Positions 37,128 through 50,670 of a DNA stretch of 64,000 nt are shown here, in pieces (the stretch's first letter is position 1; each line of letters starts with the position of its first letter). Made by a program: the position numbers and the translations under genes. The stretch is taken from positions 559,456,374 to 559,520,373 of the forward strand of contig CM077115.1 of assembly GCA_039619475.1 (NCBI GenBank), in the 5' to 3' direction. The notes beneath the pieces are model-generated. The model worked only from the letters and a program-made list of their open reading frames with translations. It had not been told where the DNA came from and searched no databases. The DNA is from Icerya purchasi (taxonomy: Eukaryota > Arthropoda > Insecta > Hemiptera > Monophlebidae).

Positions 37128-39060
37128 CTTTTTTCTTTGCCCTTGCAGATTGAGGGTGTAACTTCTCGGAGCTAACCCGTATGTTTCTTCAACTAATCTA
37201 CAAATACCGGTTGTATCATGACTGCGTTCCTCACCAATTTTAGTAGTTCAGAATTAGGGACTACTTTTTAATCATAACACATCACGTTGAGGTAACAAAT
37301 GCTAATCTCGTGGCTCCACTACCATGGCTAATTTCGTGTCTATATTTGTTCATTTTCGCAGAATCACTCCTTTAAAGAACACGACCCCATTCTTCTTGCC
37401 AAGTAAGGTTCTAACTGTTTCATCAATTTCTTCTTGCATTATCGTAGCGCATATCTTATGTAAATCACTTTCGGCAATATGCGCCGGTTTATACTTTATA
37501 ATACGATTTATTTGTAGCTCACGTGATTCGTTATGTTTTAATTTTACGCGACATTATGTATGATCTACGGTTCGAGAATTACATTTCGTACAGTTTTCAT
37601 TACCTTCACATTCTCCTTTAATACTTTCTTCCCCGAATAATGGCATCACGAAACGTAGCTGTTAATCGTTTTGCGAGCATTTTTATACCGAAAATAAAGT
37701 ATTTGTTTATCCAATATGTACACCGGGCGCACACTTTTTCCTTTTAAGGGACTATATATTTTCCTTACAATGACGGTGTGCATAGTTATAATCACAATCT
37801 GTGGATATCTCACATATGTTTTGATTCGACGCCTCTTCGCGTAAAAGTGTTATTTTCTTCTTCTTAATGAGAGTAATTATGTAGATGATGAAAAACATAT
37901 TGTTCCTTTTCCTCTTGGAAGGAAGGATTTGACATTCGAAAGCAGCCGGTGACATTCGGTAATATCCTGTTAAGTATGTTCGTATTTTATCGCTGCTCCT
38001 GCAGTCCTCGACAACTTTAATATGTAATGGAACTACGAACGAGTTTATCGCTTTTACTATATCCTTTGCCTGTATTCGTGTTTTAATTAGCATTCGTCAT
38101 TCACACCTATCAATTTTTGTTTCACTACTTTGTTGCTCAATTTCACGATACGTGTCTGGTTCAACATGTTGTTCCAACTACTAGTATGTATCACCGCTTA
38201 GTGTCAATTCACTTTCCTTTTTTTTCCAATATTATGCCGTAGTTTTCTTTTTACAGTTTCTATATTAATATCTTCAGATGGAAGGCAGCCGACTAGAGTA
38301 TGATTTTAACTCATCCATTGCGGAAGATGTGATTTAACGACGTCATGGCCGATTTCGGTTCATACACAGATTGTTCTCTTTAATGCTGAAAGTATCGGAT
38401 TTATGGCTATTACGAATCGCAGTGGAATAAACGTATCTTCTTGAGACGTTTCGCAATGTAACATCCGTTGTTATATGTTTGCCTCCATAAGAAATGTAAA
38501 TCTTTTGAGTACATTTATTGCGGTGACACCTTATACATTTCTAGGACTTTTAACAAGCTACGGGCAACTAAATTGTTTGGACGCTTCTTTGTAATCAACG
38601 CACGCAGCACTTAAATTTCTACAGTTTTTGCAGACCCTTTGATGTATTTTATTTCTTGACTGCTCTCCTTCATAGGTACACCTTTTTGTTCCCACAGCGT
38701 ATTAGTCGATTGTACTCTACATAACTATGTACGCTGTTAGTTTTGTTGTGAACATTGTATATGGCCTTTTAACGGATCTTCCGCGTGTTGGCCATCCTTC
38801 AATTTTAAATGAGCCATTCCACCCGTAGAAAAACGTGATATTATCCCATACATTGTTGTTATTATCCACTTCAGCTATCATTACCGCATGCTACTATCAT
38901 AATGTTTTTATACCAGAAGTTATGCCATTCCATCGAGTCCTGGTAATTTCCAATTACTCATTTTCAGTATTGCTTGCTGTGTTCTTTAATTGTAATATCA
39001 TCCCAGTCCGTATTATTTATGTTTTCGCAGTTGAAAAATTAATAAAAAAGAAAAAAGTCT
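37128..39060 (-). mobile_element. Decayed LINE (non-LTR retrotransposon) reverse transcriptase relic
   Basis: Read on the minus strand with several frameshifts and stops, this region gives successive pieces of one LINE-type reverse transcriptase. They are MSNWKLPGLDGM (38961-38926), HNFWYKN in the next frame (38924-38904), EQKGVPMKES (near 38690), SLLKVLEMYKVSPQ (38559-38519), MDELKSY (38318 down) and IVKAINSFVVPLH (38060-38022). A Cys/His-like CNSRTVDH follows near 37583-37560. The order and spacing match the K.PG.DGI, EQKG, DYKKAFD...LLK, MDDLKLY and KAIN..A.P blocks of R4/R2-like or related LINEs; the exact clade is uncertain. The catalytic MDD box reads MDE. The element is dead and 5'-truncated, with no intact endonuclease. 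Confidence 0.75.
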
Positions 39061-41082
39061 ATATTTGTTTATATATATATATATATTAATACACATACGT
39101 AGATATACGTATATAATATTTTTCCCATAAGTATGAATCAGTTAAAAAATAAAGAACCAATTAATAATTTTTTACAATAATAAGAAAGGTGGACTGAGTA
39201 GCACACGTTTTTCCGGAACGTTAACTATGGGTAATTTACGGATTAATCGAAAACGTCATTATCACATAATGAAAGCAAAAGGGAATTATAAACAAGCTTT
39301 TAATAAAATATTTGATAAACGTGTTTTGCGTTTGCACACGTCAAGTTTCACATGCATGTGCATACATGCACGTATATACATTGTCACATTATTATAAAAA
39401 ATCAATTATTTTTTTATACATTTTCAATGAATTTATGTGGTATAAATTAATACATTAATACGAAATATAATTATCAAGAGGTTATGAGTTTTAACCGCGC
39501 TACATTACAATTCTCATTCGGAATGGTAGAGACAAATTGGAATTGTTTACTGGTCACGTATCATTTTATCACATTCTGTTTGTCGACTGTTCAAGGTAAC
39601 CGAAAAAAGGGTTAATTTAGTTATATACCAAACGTGTGGAAATAAAGTTTTTTTTCTTTTTTGACATCTCATCGGAAAAAATATATCGATCGAATTATAA
39701 AAATTGGCACTTCCGCGTAAGAGATATTAATTGTATCGATCGATTAAGTTCTGTTCGCAGATTAAAATATTGTAAATATCGAAAAACGGAATTTTTCTTT
39801 TTGCCATTGCTGCCCGTTATTTGGCGCTATTTGACAGGTTTTACTCGTGTTAAACAGTGAAAAAAATTTTTAAGTGAAAAACTCTCCATCGAACACTACG
39901 AGTTTCGGAAATAGTAAACTTGTCGAGCTAACGAAATCTGTTAAAAACTACTTGTCAAACTACTTGTGTTCTCTCTTCTTTAATGTCCGTTATCACTGAA
40001 AATCGCTAATATTTTAATTTTCCCACGGTAATTAATATTGATAATGTTTTGATTTTTTGTCTTATTACGCTTCTACTTCCGACGCCGCTAGTTTTCGACT
40101 GACACGCCGCGGTATTTTTATTATTATTAAAACTTAATCTTGATTTTTTAAATTATTTCGATTTGTTCTTAATCGGTAAACTTTATACAGGATCAAAGTA
40201 AAATTATCTTCTTCGGTAGTTTTTGAGAAATTATTTCTAACGCGAACTTTTTTATTCGAATAACGTAATGGATTTTCGCTTTTAACTTTCGCCCGTATAC
40301 CGGTTTTAATATTTACTCGGAAATGAATAAAAACAATGTTTATTATCTTAAATTTGCTCGTATTTATGAAATACCTTTTTTTCCCCCGGATAAACGGAAA
40401 AGATCTGTTATGCGCTGGATGATACACAAAACAACCGATAAACGTTCAAAACACGTGTCCATTACGTAGATGCTACATCTACCTCTTTTTAGAAAATTAC
40501 ATTTTTCGCGAGACACATCGGCATCTCCTCAGGTGTTTCAGTCGCATCAAAATATCTGCAACAATATTTAGAATAGCAGTAAAAAAAAAAAAAAAGAAAG
40601 AAAGGATAGAATCGTTAATGGTGCTTTTCCCCCTTACTATACGATTATAGCTGGTAAATTAGTCATCTGACTATTTCTTCTTTAGGCCATTCGAATTCGA
40701 ATAGCTTCTAAAATTTAAAAATCTAGTTAATACGATCGTATATCATCCGGTGTAATTACATTAAATAAGTATCACTGAATAAATAAAAATTCTACTTATA
40801 TCGTAGGTAAAATTATCATTGTAACGATAATATCACCGGGTTTTATCGCATAATGTCTAAATTACAGAAGACCCATTCGATATCGATAAAATTAAAAATT
40901 ACACACTTAAACGATGAAATTCTAATCAGCACGCTTATATACTTATCATCGGCTAGTAGTAATAATCAAATATACTAAAATCAGAGTACACCTTTTTGTC
41001 ATCCTTAACATTTGTTTAACAAAAGAGGTATATATAATAATAATCCATTATACAAAAAAAAATTGAAAAAAAAAAAAGAAAA
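39061..41082. other. Intron segment, no gene seen
   Basis: AT-rich, with a short AT microsatellite at 39070-39087 and an A run near 40581-40595. Nothing recognised. Confidence 0.5.
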
Positions 41083-41425
41083 AGAACTTTAAGGTTTACT
41101 ATAAAAATTTAATAAAAATTCGCTAAGAAGTAGAAAAAGTAATTTTATTCGATAAGAATATACTTTACAGTAAAATATAATATTGAAAGGGATATTACAA
41201 TAATTCCTATACAACACTTCGTGCAGTAGAGGCGACCAATTAAAACTACAATAGCTAGAAACAATTTAATGAATATTTAATACAGGTTTTAATTAATACT
41301 GTGTAATTTGTGATTTCTGTGCCGACTCTAATTAAAGTATATTATATAATATTTTGTATTTATATTAGCATAATTATAAAATTTTTATGGTAAATCTTTA
41401 AGTCGGTATTTTTTTTTTTTAACAG
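41083..41425. mobile_element. Diverged second copy of the foldback MITE
   Basis: CTTTAAGGTTTACTATAAAA, GATATTACAATAATTCCTAT and ACAACACTT on the left, and CCGACTCTAATTAA with TAAATCTTTAAGTCGGTATTTTT on the right, follow the same order as the arms of the element at 2051-2512. The two arms here still pair partly as inverted repeats (CTTTAAGGTTTACTATAAAA against TTTTATGGTAAATCTTTAAG). This copy is more eroded than the first. It shows that the sequence is a dispersed family, not a local palindrome. Confidence 0.6.
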
Positions 41426-43573
41426 TTTATTTTAGCACTGTATACTTAAATTTTTTGTCTTTTGCTAAGAAACAACTTTTTTAAAAGTGGCAAGCTTTTT
41501 AATTTACGCTATGGCGGTTTATAAAATTCTCGTTTCATAATACTTCACACAATTTCTTAAAATTACGTTTTCTGTTACATTGATAAGTGAAAAAAAAATT
41601 ATCTAAAGGCGAATTATATTTTTTCACTTTTTTCTCAGTTTATATTCGCCGATTTTCATCAGTACTCAGCGTGGTACCACCGCTGACTGGTCGTACACTT
41701 AAAATCCGTCCACTTAAGTACAAGTTATGGAGAGTAAACGTTAAAAAAATTTGAAAAAAAAAAAACTATTTCTTTATTCAAAAATACATTTTTACAACAT
41801 TTAACCTTAATTATACTTAAATTTTTTCAGTTTCTCCGCCTCAATAATATTTTAAATCAATAATCGCGTCCGTTATATTAATCTAAAAGGATCACATTTT
41901 TTTAACGTTCATTTGAATGACTGTCTAGTACCATAATCGATAATCACCGATATACTCAGTACCAATGCTGAATTATACACTTTCAAATCGACAAACAGTA
42001 TCATTGGAATCGGATCATACATATATGCGCGAACAAACATGAAAATAAACGTACGCGACAAACAACGAGTGTCTTTTTAGAAGCTGGTAAAAAAAAAAAA
42101 TCAAGTCTCCAAATCTCGATTCTAGCCAAAAAAAAGTGGGGTAAACATAAAAAATGGAGATAAAACATTTCCTTTCTCTTCCTCATTTGAAATTAATGAA
42201 ATGCCGACTGGTTTCGGGTAAGAATATTTATATAGTCCCATTTTACGTGAATATTTCCATTCGAAATTTGTCGGCAACATTTTTTTTTATGTGATTTATT
42301 CGCAATTTTCCGACTGTAGTTATATAAACAAAATGTATCAACTTTTTTTTGTTCCATTTATCATTGAAAGGCTTGAATAACTCCAATGTTTTAAACAGAG
42401 TACTCTTAATAGTAAGACACGGAACTCGTAACTTCGTAGGTAGTAAGAGTGGCGGACACTTACTCTTGTTTCAATATTCTACGCGCGAGAAATGTTTAAT
42501 ACGGCTTAATTATTCGACGGAAAATGTGACTTCAAAAGAAATTCAGTTTTCTTTATGAACCGGTTGGAGTAGTGCGTAGGCTAATTAAGCAAAACAGACC
42601 GATAGTAAACCAATAACAGGTAGTTAGTTTTTCGTCGTGCAGCTGTGAAAAAAGAGTCCATTTGACAGATTACATTTTTAATTTCAAAAATTTAATTTTT
42701 ACATTCGCATCGATCGAGGCTCATTTATATTCATCGTGTTTACTGGCTATAACAAAATAACGTCGTACCGTAAGAGATGAGAATGTCGTTGGTGGTACAA
42801 CAGTCGAAAGTGGACCGCTGCTGTCCTTCGAATTACTGTTTTTGAATGTATTTGCTATACCGAACACGTTCGACCTAATTTTTTCCAAAATAAAATTAAT
42901 ATCTCTTTTTTTTTTTTTTTCTCCCGTAAGAACTTCGACATTAAATATATTTTATACGTCGCATTAATTATATTTTATTACATCAACAACTGGGCAGTTT
43001 TCCGGCAACTGAATATACGCGGAATAATAATAATTTACGGGTTTTTAAATTGCGGTCGTACAGAAATTTAAACACGATTTTTGAGAACAGAATATTTCCT
43101 AAAACGAGTATTTCTATTCGGTTCGTAACGAATAATAAAGTTATCGCGAATATTGTTCAATATGGTTTTCCGAACAACAACTGGAAATGCGCATTCGGAG
43201 CAGAGCCAATTTTCTTCGCATATTTATTATTTTATAAATTACATTTTTCATCAATATTCATACTATTAATAATTTCCATCATTTTGATTTATATATATTA
43301 ATAATTTACATAAATGAATTACCCCGTATATGAACATTAATAAAAATTACATACGTTATTAATTATAATAAAAAGTTTTGCATAAAATATTAATAAAGTA
43401 TCTAAAAATATAGAGCATATTTTTTCTTTTTCCTTTTTTTTTTTAATATAGGAACACCCTAAATAATCATCAATATTTATTCTAAATTTTTGATTTTTTC
43501 AGATTTTTGTGCATTTATAATAACTATTTTAAATTTGAATTATAGATGTTCGTATCCATTTTCTGTTTTGTCA
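41426..43573. other. Intron segment, no gene seen
   Basis: AT-rich, with A or T runs near 41756-41764 and 42907-42920. Nothing recognised. Confidence 0.5.
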
Positions 43574-43674
43574 CTTTATTAAATATATGTATAAAAACAC
43601 ACGTATTACAGAAAATTTTATTTTTATAACTATAATTTTCTGTAATATACGTCTTTTTATATATATTTAATAAA
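43574..43674. repeat. Imperfect palindrome with arms of about 45 nt
   Basis: The left arm (about 43574-43618) includes TTATTAAATATATGTATAAA and ACGTATTACAGAAAATT. The right arm (about 43632-43674) is close to its reverse complement (AATTTTCTGTAATATACGT, then TTTTTATATATATTTAATAA). The loop is about 13 nt. It could be a tiny MITE or a structured locus. Confidence 0.75.
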
Positions 43675-46582
43675 ATAACTATTTTAATTCTGACGGGGGG
43701 GGTTAACCTCCCACTACCCACTTTGGGCATTTGGAGAATATAAAAGACACCGAGCTGACGCTTATTAATTATATCAATGTAAATGGGAGAGAATTAGGCA
43801 ATTAACGGACGGTATAAAAAAAAACAAAAACAACGAAATACGAATTATACTTTTTGACGCGGGAAATTATTAAGATAAAAGCAAAGTGGATATTTGAAAA
43901 TTTTTAGCTCGGATTTCGACAAAGGAAAATGGTACTTAATATGTAAGATACCTATTTCTGTCGGTAAAATCTCTCATTAGTATATTTAGTACGCAAGCTT
44001 AATAAATCTATACTGTAAATTTGGTTGCAAAAGATTTGTCGCACATCTGCACAAAACCGATTGTACCACTTCAATTTTAATTCATCTTATCGTCATATAA
44101 GTCGATCATGTTTTTCCTCTTTGTCGTCAGATATTTCCACAAACGACCTCTGCCTGGTAATACTTCAGCGATGCAACAACATAAAATACCGTTTGATCGT
44201 CTTATTTTGCCAATTTATCTCGTCGGTAGTAATGGTTAGCAAACCACCGGAAAAGATAATTGGAAAAAAATTTGTTCTCAATCGAAGAAAAGACGCATAT
44301 CAGCAAAATAACGGATGGTGCGGATTTGCTTACCTGCCGTAGAAATTTAGGTAGCGAAGTGAAAGAGGTTCTCACAAGTATTGTGTTCATAACTAGTAGG
44401 TGTTTACGATGCACGATCGCGTACATTTCATTAACAGGAATATGGGATAATCACTAAAAATTTTAAAATCCGCTTCTTCCTCTTGCTACGCTGACTCTTC
44501 TCCGAATAAAAGTCTCTTCACTCGCAACTGCTTTACCTCGTTATGCTAAAGTTTGTTAATTTTTCATTTTTTTTTTTTGTTTTTCGGTAAAAAAAAATCC
44601 TAAATAGCGAAAATGTTGTTCTTTTTATGACCACTTTTTTTTTTTTTCGGCCTGGGCAATAAATCAGAGTCGCCGGGCCAACATTTTTTCCATAAAAACC
44701 GATAAAAATTTTACACTTCCGGTTTGCCATAATTTTATCGGAGACTCGTTAATTCTAATTCGATACGGCGTGACTGCGATATAATTATAATTACCTTCCA
44801 CTCTCTTTGCGGTTAATAAACGCCTCTAGGGCTATAATTCGACTTTTTATAATTTTTTTTAAAACACTCTATTTTGTATTTTTTCAGAAAATTTTTTTGT
44901 AATTTTTATGCTTCGCAATGTATAAAAATTTCTTTTGTCATCTAATAATAATCGTCTTCGCTCCGATCGTACGACTAAACGCACTTTAGCCGTTTTCCTT
45001 CTTTAAAAGTAAACAAAAACAAAAAAAAAAAAAAAAAAAAAGTTCTAATAGTACGCAATTTTTTTATTTGTAAAATAACAAATGCAATTTGTTCTTTTTT
45101 ATTTTTGTTTTTTTTTTTGACGGGTTTATAAGAAAAAATTTATAGACAGACACAGGTGAATAGCCTTACAATTTTAGTCCGCTAGAGTTTTTGTTTTTCA
45201 AATAAATATTGTACGCGTGTAAATAGTCTCTGCGTCTTGTTCTTTCCACACTTTACTATTCGGCGGGATCTGCCGGTTTAAAATCGAATCGATCGTAAAA
45301 AATCTACTTATCGAATTGTCGAGCAGTGCATTTTCAGAGCGACCATAAACTTCGCTTCGTATTCTCTTATTTATTGCATTCTCGTTTCGATTTTTATTTA
45401 TTAATTTAATTTATTCATTTTTTGTTTTGTTTACGAGCGGCTCGGTACATGGGTCCTCCTAACAAAAAAACAAAAAAAAAAACAAACGAACAGTGGCCGG
45501 AACGTAGTTATCTTTAATAAAAATGTTATTTTTCCCGCGTTGAACTAACAAGGTTCGACGTTAACTGGCAATAAAATCGAAAGGTCGTTTAACGATAATC
45601 ATTAAAAATACCCCCTCGCGACGGACATCGTAAATAAAAAACGTAATTACAATTTAATCGAACGTTTAAGCGTCTTTTTCGAACACAACCCACTCTCAGC
45701 GACTTAATAGTTCGATACTGACCGCATATAATTCCCTCGTTCCGGTAGTCCGTATGCAGCCAACGAGAAAATAGGAGCATTTCGGGAGATAGCGCAAATA
45801 AAATCCGTTTTACGATATCGGCCCGACGCTGCTAGCTAGACGTCCGCACTCCTTGTCCAGCTTATTATTAAGCCGGTGGTGTACACACGTACTTGACGCT
45901 GAAGAAACCGACTAAATTACAAAATTTAAAAACAACTCCGTTTTTCAAATGAATTTAATGGGAGAACTGGCGTGATTCCGAACTGTGATCGAATTAATTA
46001 GCGAATAATAACAGTGAACGGCGAAACACGTAAATGTGTCTCTATCGGAGAGGTTGAAAAATCGCGGTAGCAGACGTAGAGATGGTTAATCATCGGAAAA
46101 GAAACGAAAAATCGAGATTATTTCTCTGAAATTAACGAAAGTCAAATCGAAAAATCCAAAACGGATAATATACGGAGGTAACAAAACGGTCGATAGAAGT
46201 TAAAAGCATGCGTGAAGTTGAATTGTTCAAAACGTCCCGCGGAATAAATTTTTTACAATTATATCGCTAAAATGGGAACAAACGATTAATTAATTGATCA
46301 ATCAGGCTTCTTCTCGTTAAGACTCGTTTGATAACACTCGTGAATTTCTGTGAACGTTCGCAGTGAGGCATTATGACGGTTGGCTTGAAAAAAATCACTA
46401 TTCGCGCAAAAAACAGCGATCGCAATAGGAAGTGTTTTTTTTTTTTTTTTTTATTATTTAATGCGGGAGGATGCGTCATTTCACAAAAAATGCTAAAATG
46501 CTAAAATGGGTACCATTTAAATTTTTCTGCCTTGCGCGCCTAATGGCCGTTTCCCCTTTTACTCAATATTTAATTTACTTTT
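43675..46582. other. Intron segment, no gene seen
   Basis: AT-rich sequence with long A and T runs (near 44635-44648, 45019-45040 and 46435-46452). Open frames at 44025-44457 overlap in three frames and show no domain. Confidence 0.5.
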
Positions 46583-46915
46583 GTTTCAATCATAGGCGCA
46601 CCGGGAGGGGGGATTGGGGGGTTCACTCCCCTGAAATGGATTTCTACGTTGCTGTATTGTCGCTTTATGGTCGTAAGATATACCAGGTATTCTGACAGCA
46701 CAACTATGTATTATTAGTGTAAATTATTCTCAAAATGAAAACGAACAGAAGTAATCCTAATCCGTATGCATTTAAAACTATTGTACGAGAGATTATTAAT
46801 AAAATATAATTACTAAGTAAAATCCTTTTTTCTGTCAAGTTTTTTTTTTTTTTTTAAATGGATCAATCCCCCCACCCCCAACAAAAAAACAACTGGCCTG
46901 GTATATGGTTTCAAT
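46583..46915. mobile_element. hAT-like non-autonomous DNA transposon with 8-bp TSD
   Basis: GTTTCAAT occurs at 46583-46590 and 46908-46915, and the copies flank an element of 317 nt (46591-46907). The element begins CATAGGCGCACCGGGAGGGG and ends with a sequence whose reverse complement starts CATATACCAGGCCAG. A G-rich left subterminal block (46601-46621) is mirrored by a C-rich right block (46867-46879). Perfect 8-bp target duplications and short CA-starting termini are typical of the hAT superfamily. There is no transposase frame, so it moved in trans or is an internally deleted copy. The terminal inverted repeats are eroded. Confidence 0.6.
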
Positions 46916-49900
46916 GATATAAACTTTATTATGCTTTAAAACTTATAAAATAAAAAAAATTACACTTTCGGATTATGGGTTGAGCCGCCCGCCTTATAAA
47001 TCTTTTATTTTGCAGGATTTTTACGTTTTGTTTTTGCGACAAACTCGAAGTTGATACGTAAGTTCATTATTTAGTTTCATCATCGAACAACACATCGGAT
47101 TAATTATGTGTTCGGTGGCTTGTGTTTGAAATATACGTGTATGTTTTTAAGGTTTTTTATTAGATTGTTTTACTATTAAAAATATACGTACGCATATTTT
47201 GCAAGAATTAATGGATAATAGCAAACACGAACAACTTATTTACAATTCTAAAGTTAAATTATACGATAAGTCTCATTAGGAACCCAACCCAAAACTTAAT
47301 TACATGGTTTAAATCCAGCACAATTAATAATAATATTAATTAGTCGTCGGTAGAAATTAATAATAATGATATATCGAAATTATCGAATAGAACGTTAGTT
47401 AAATCGATCATAATAGTTTAATATATCGGTAACCGACTGTGGTAACTAAAAATCGCGCGTTAGCTATTAATAAATTAAACCATAGGTTGCTGGTTTTTTT
47501 GTTTTTTTGTTGTTTTTTTTTTTTTTTTTTGTTCTATTAGCTCACGAGTGTGATCTATCTAGAGACAAAAGACGAAGCGCGATTTAAAAGGAAAAAAAAG
47601 CAAAACAGATACGCAACCGAAATAATAATAAAAAAAAAAAAAAAAAAAAAAAAAAGAAGTCTGCAGAACGTTGTAATTAATTCGTCATTAAATTTCTCCC
47701 AGTGATATAATAAGACCCGCTCTTCCCACGTTATACGCTCCACCGTTCCAGATAATTTGTATACCGTCGTTTGATTCTTATCTATAAAGCCGACTCTACA
47801 CACCTGTTTTCGTCTACAGTGGTGCCACATTGTTAGCTACCATTTTTTTCCCTTTTTTTTTTTTTTTTCTATTTTCCCCCATTTAAAAACTAATAATAAT
47901 AAAAAATAATATCTTAACATTAGACAATATTGCAAAACTAATCTTATTAATTAGAATCTCCATTTTTAAGGTTTTTACAAACGCATTCTTCCTGTTGTTT
48001 CCAGATCGTTCTCGATAATATCGAAAATAACGATCGACGTGATTTATTCGCCGGTAGAAAAAAAAAAAAAAAAAATCTATAACCGGTTTCGATTCCCCAT
48101 ATCCCCCACCAACTACTAACCTTGCTGTCAAATTCGTGGAACCCGGCTTGTTCAGAAGTATTTCAGTGTTAACTAAAGTAACTTCGCACTCTATCCTAGG
48201 CATTCTGGTGATTCACCTAATTTTTCCCCATCCAGTTTATGTCTCTTTTAAATTTTAAATGGTCGATTAATTAGAACTATTTAATTATTATTTTCGCGCG
48301 AAATTCCGCTACATCTGATGATAATTTATTTTCGAAAATAAAGCGTATGGAAATTTTATGACATTTCATTTGTTCCGAACTGGTCCCCCCCCCGCCCGCA
48401 TGACGAAATCCAGTAAATAAAGCGAATTACGCGGTAGCGCGGAATTACCTCTAAGAAACAAGTTGATGCGAGCTGCAAATTCTCTCTTTTCCTTTTATTT
48501 TTGTTTTATTTCTTTCAATGGGCGCTTGCTCAACGGGAAAGATAAATAATAACAATAAACGAAAAGAAAAACAACAAAAAAATACGCCTATACATGTATA
48601 TAAATGTACACGTAGTATTCTCCGCTAAAAGCGCACAGACACACGCGTATATGCTAATAAATTTCGTTAATTCACCCGGTCGGGTATGCGCGTTAGATCA
48701 GTCAGATTACTCTCCTAAATTGTCGTACGAATGTATAGAGGAACTGGTTGCGATGTGCCCGGCTAGTTGTCAATCTTTTCCGCGAAACCGGTTACATGAG
48801 GCAGAAGACTTGTCCGTCTCGTCGTAAAGCAAAAATTTTAAAGACATCATCCAGCCAAACCGTGTCTGTCTCTATACGGTTCAGTTACGATTATGACTGC
48901 GAAAACTCGTTATCGAATCGTAATTTTAACTAATAAAAAACATCATCCGACGTTCACGGTTCGCACCGACAGCGGCCAAGTTAGCCGAATTTCCCTGCAG
49001 AACACGAAGCGGATTTAATTAAATTGCAGAAAACAAACATATGCACCAATAAAACGATCGGAATAATAATAAAATTCGGCAAACAACGACCATCTAGTGT
49101 CTATCTCACTGCAAATGAATTTCCGTCAAATGACGCATGCATACTAGAAAACTGAATCACCTTCTAACAAAAAAAAAAAAGATATCCTATACCTCCTTAA
49201 CATCATCCATTTCAGAGCTTTTTACTTTCCACACTCGATGCAAGGAAAAAATGCCACGCTTTCTACAATAGTGATAGCGATGTGTCGCAATTGCAATATC
49301 GCGATCCAAAATATTCAACAAAATTCCAAAATCCCGTCTACGATGAAAAGGCGAACGATTTTCTATATCATTCGGATTTTATGTTGCTCTAGCTGTACGC
49401 AATATCATCCCCAATACCATTTTTCGCTATTTCCAAAAACAGCCCCGCTAAAAAAGTAAATACGATAGTTTAGATCAATATATCTCGACGAATCGACGCT
49501 CGATTGTCTCTGCTGCCCATATACTTCTCCACTGGAACGCATAGTATCCCCCCCCCACCCTTATCATCCGATTATTCGAATTATAACGCTGCCACCTCTC
49601 TAATGGCTTCTCATCCGTCAAAATGCTGCCACTTCGTTGAACAGTTTCGGTATCCTACGGGTTCGTTTTGTTCGTTTTGCGCTCATTTTCCTCGCTTTTC
49701 TCATTTCCCCTTCCACTCTGTCTGCAGCATAGTCTCGGTTTTATAAATCTACTTCGCCGGACTTATTATATATATATATTGAGCTTGAGAAATTTCATGG
49801 TTTAGTATTGAAACAATACGATTATTTCTTTTTAACGAAAGCGCTCCCGGAACTTATTTAATTCGCTACAGACCGTATTAGCTGGAATGAAAACAAACTT

Positions 49901-50493
49901 TTAGGAATGAAAATTGAATAAACAACAATAATTTATTGAAGGACAACAATTAGATTTAACTTTTTTTGTCTTCCTGGCTACTTTAACGTTCTTTTCAAAT
50001 TTTTGATTATTTTTTTTTGATAAATTAATTAATTTCTTAATGCTGCTATGAATAAAGCGAAAACTATTAATAAGTAAGCGAAAAAAGGAAAATAACAAAG
50101 AAGGCGCAATTGATAGAAACAGAGATGTGGAAAGAAAAATTAAAAGAACGAAAACAAATTTTACGGAGAACTGAAAGAAAACCGAACGCACGGAAGAATA
50201 AGATGCAACGATGAAAGAAAAACAATGAACAAGAATAATAGAATTAATGGGGCTCAAGGAAAAGTTTGATAAACTATGTTTGGAAAAATATAAATAAAGA
50301 AATTTAAGAGGATCTGAAGGTAATTTTTAAAGGCAAATATGAAGAATGACGAAAATAATAAGAATGAAAACACTGATGAACAAAAGAAACCGGTGGATGA
50401 AACTAACTTCGAAAAAGACAAACTTCAGGCAATAGGTCAAAATCAGAGCAAGCGCCCCGAATACAAATGGAATTAGGGTTGGATAGATAACAG
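46916..50493. other. Intron segment, no gene seen
   Basis: AT-rich with many homopolymers (T run near 47512-47530, A runs near 47631-47655 and 48060-48075). Open frames at 48594-48827, 49238-49459 and 49504-49746 have no recognised domain. Confidence 0.45.
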
Positions 50494-50670
50494 CTAATAA
50501 TAACAGTAATAATAATAACAATAATAACAATAACAATAATGGTAATAATAATAATAATAATAACAATAACAATAATAATAATAATAATAACAATCATGAT
50601 AATAATAATAATAATAATAACAATAACAATAACAATAATAATAACAATCATGATAATAATCATAGTAATT
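50494..50670. repeat. Compound (AAT)/(AAC) microsatellite
   Basis: About 175 nt of AAT and AAC units with interruptions, including two copies of AACAATCATGATAATAATA. The poly-Leu, poly-Ile and poly-Tyr frames on the minus strand are artefacts. Confidence 0.95.
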
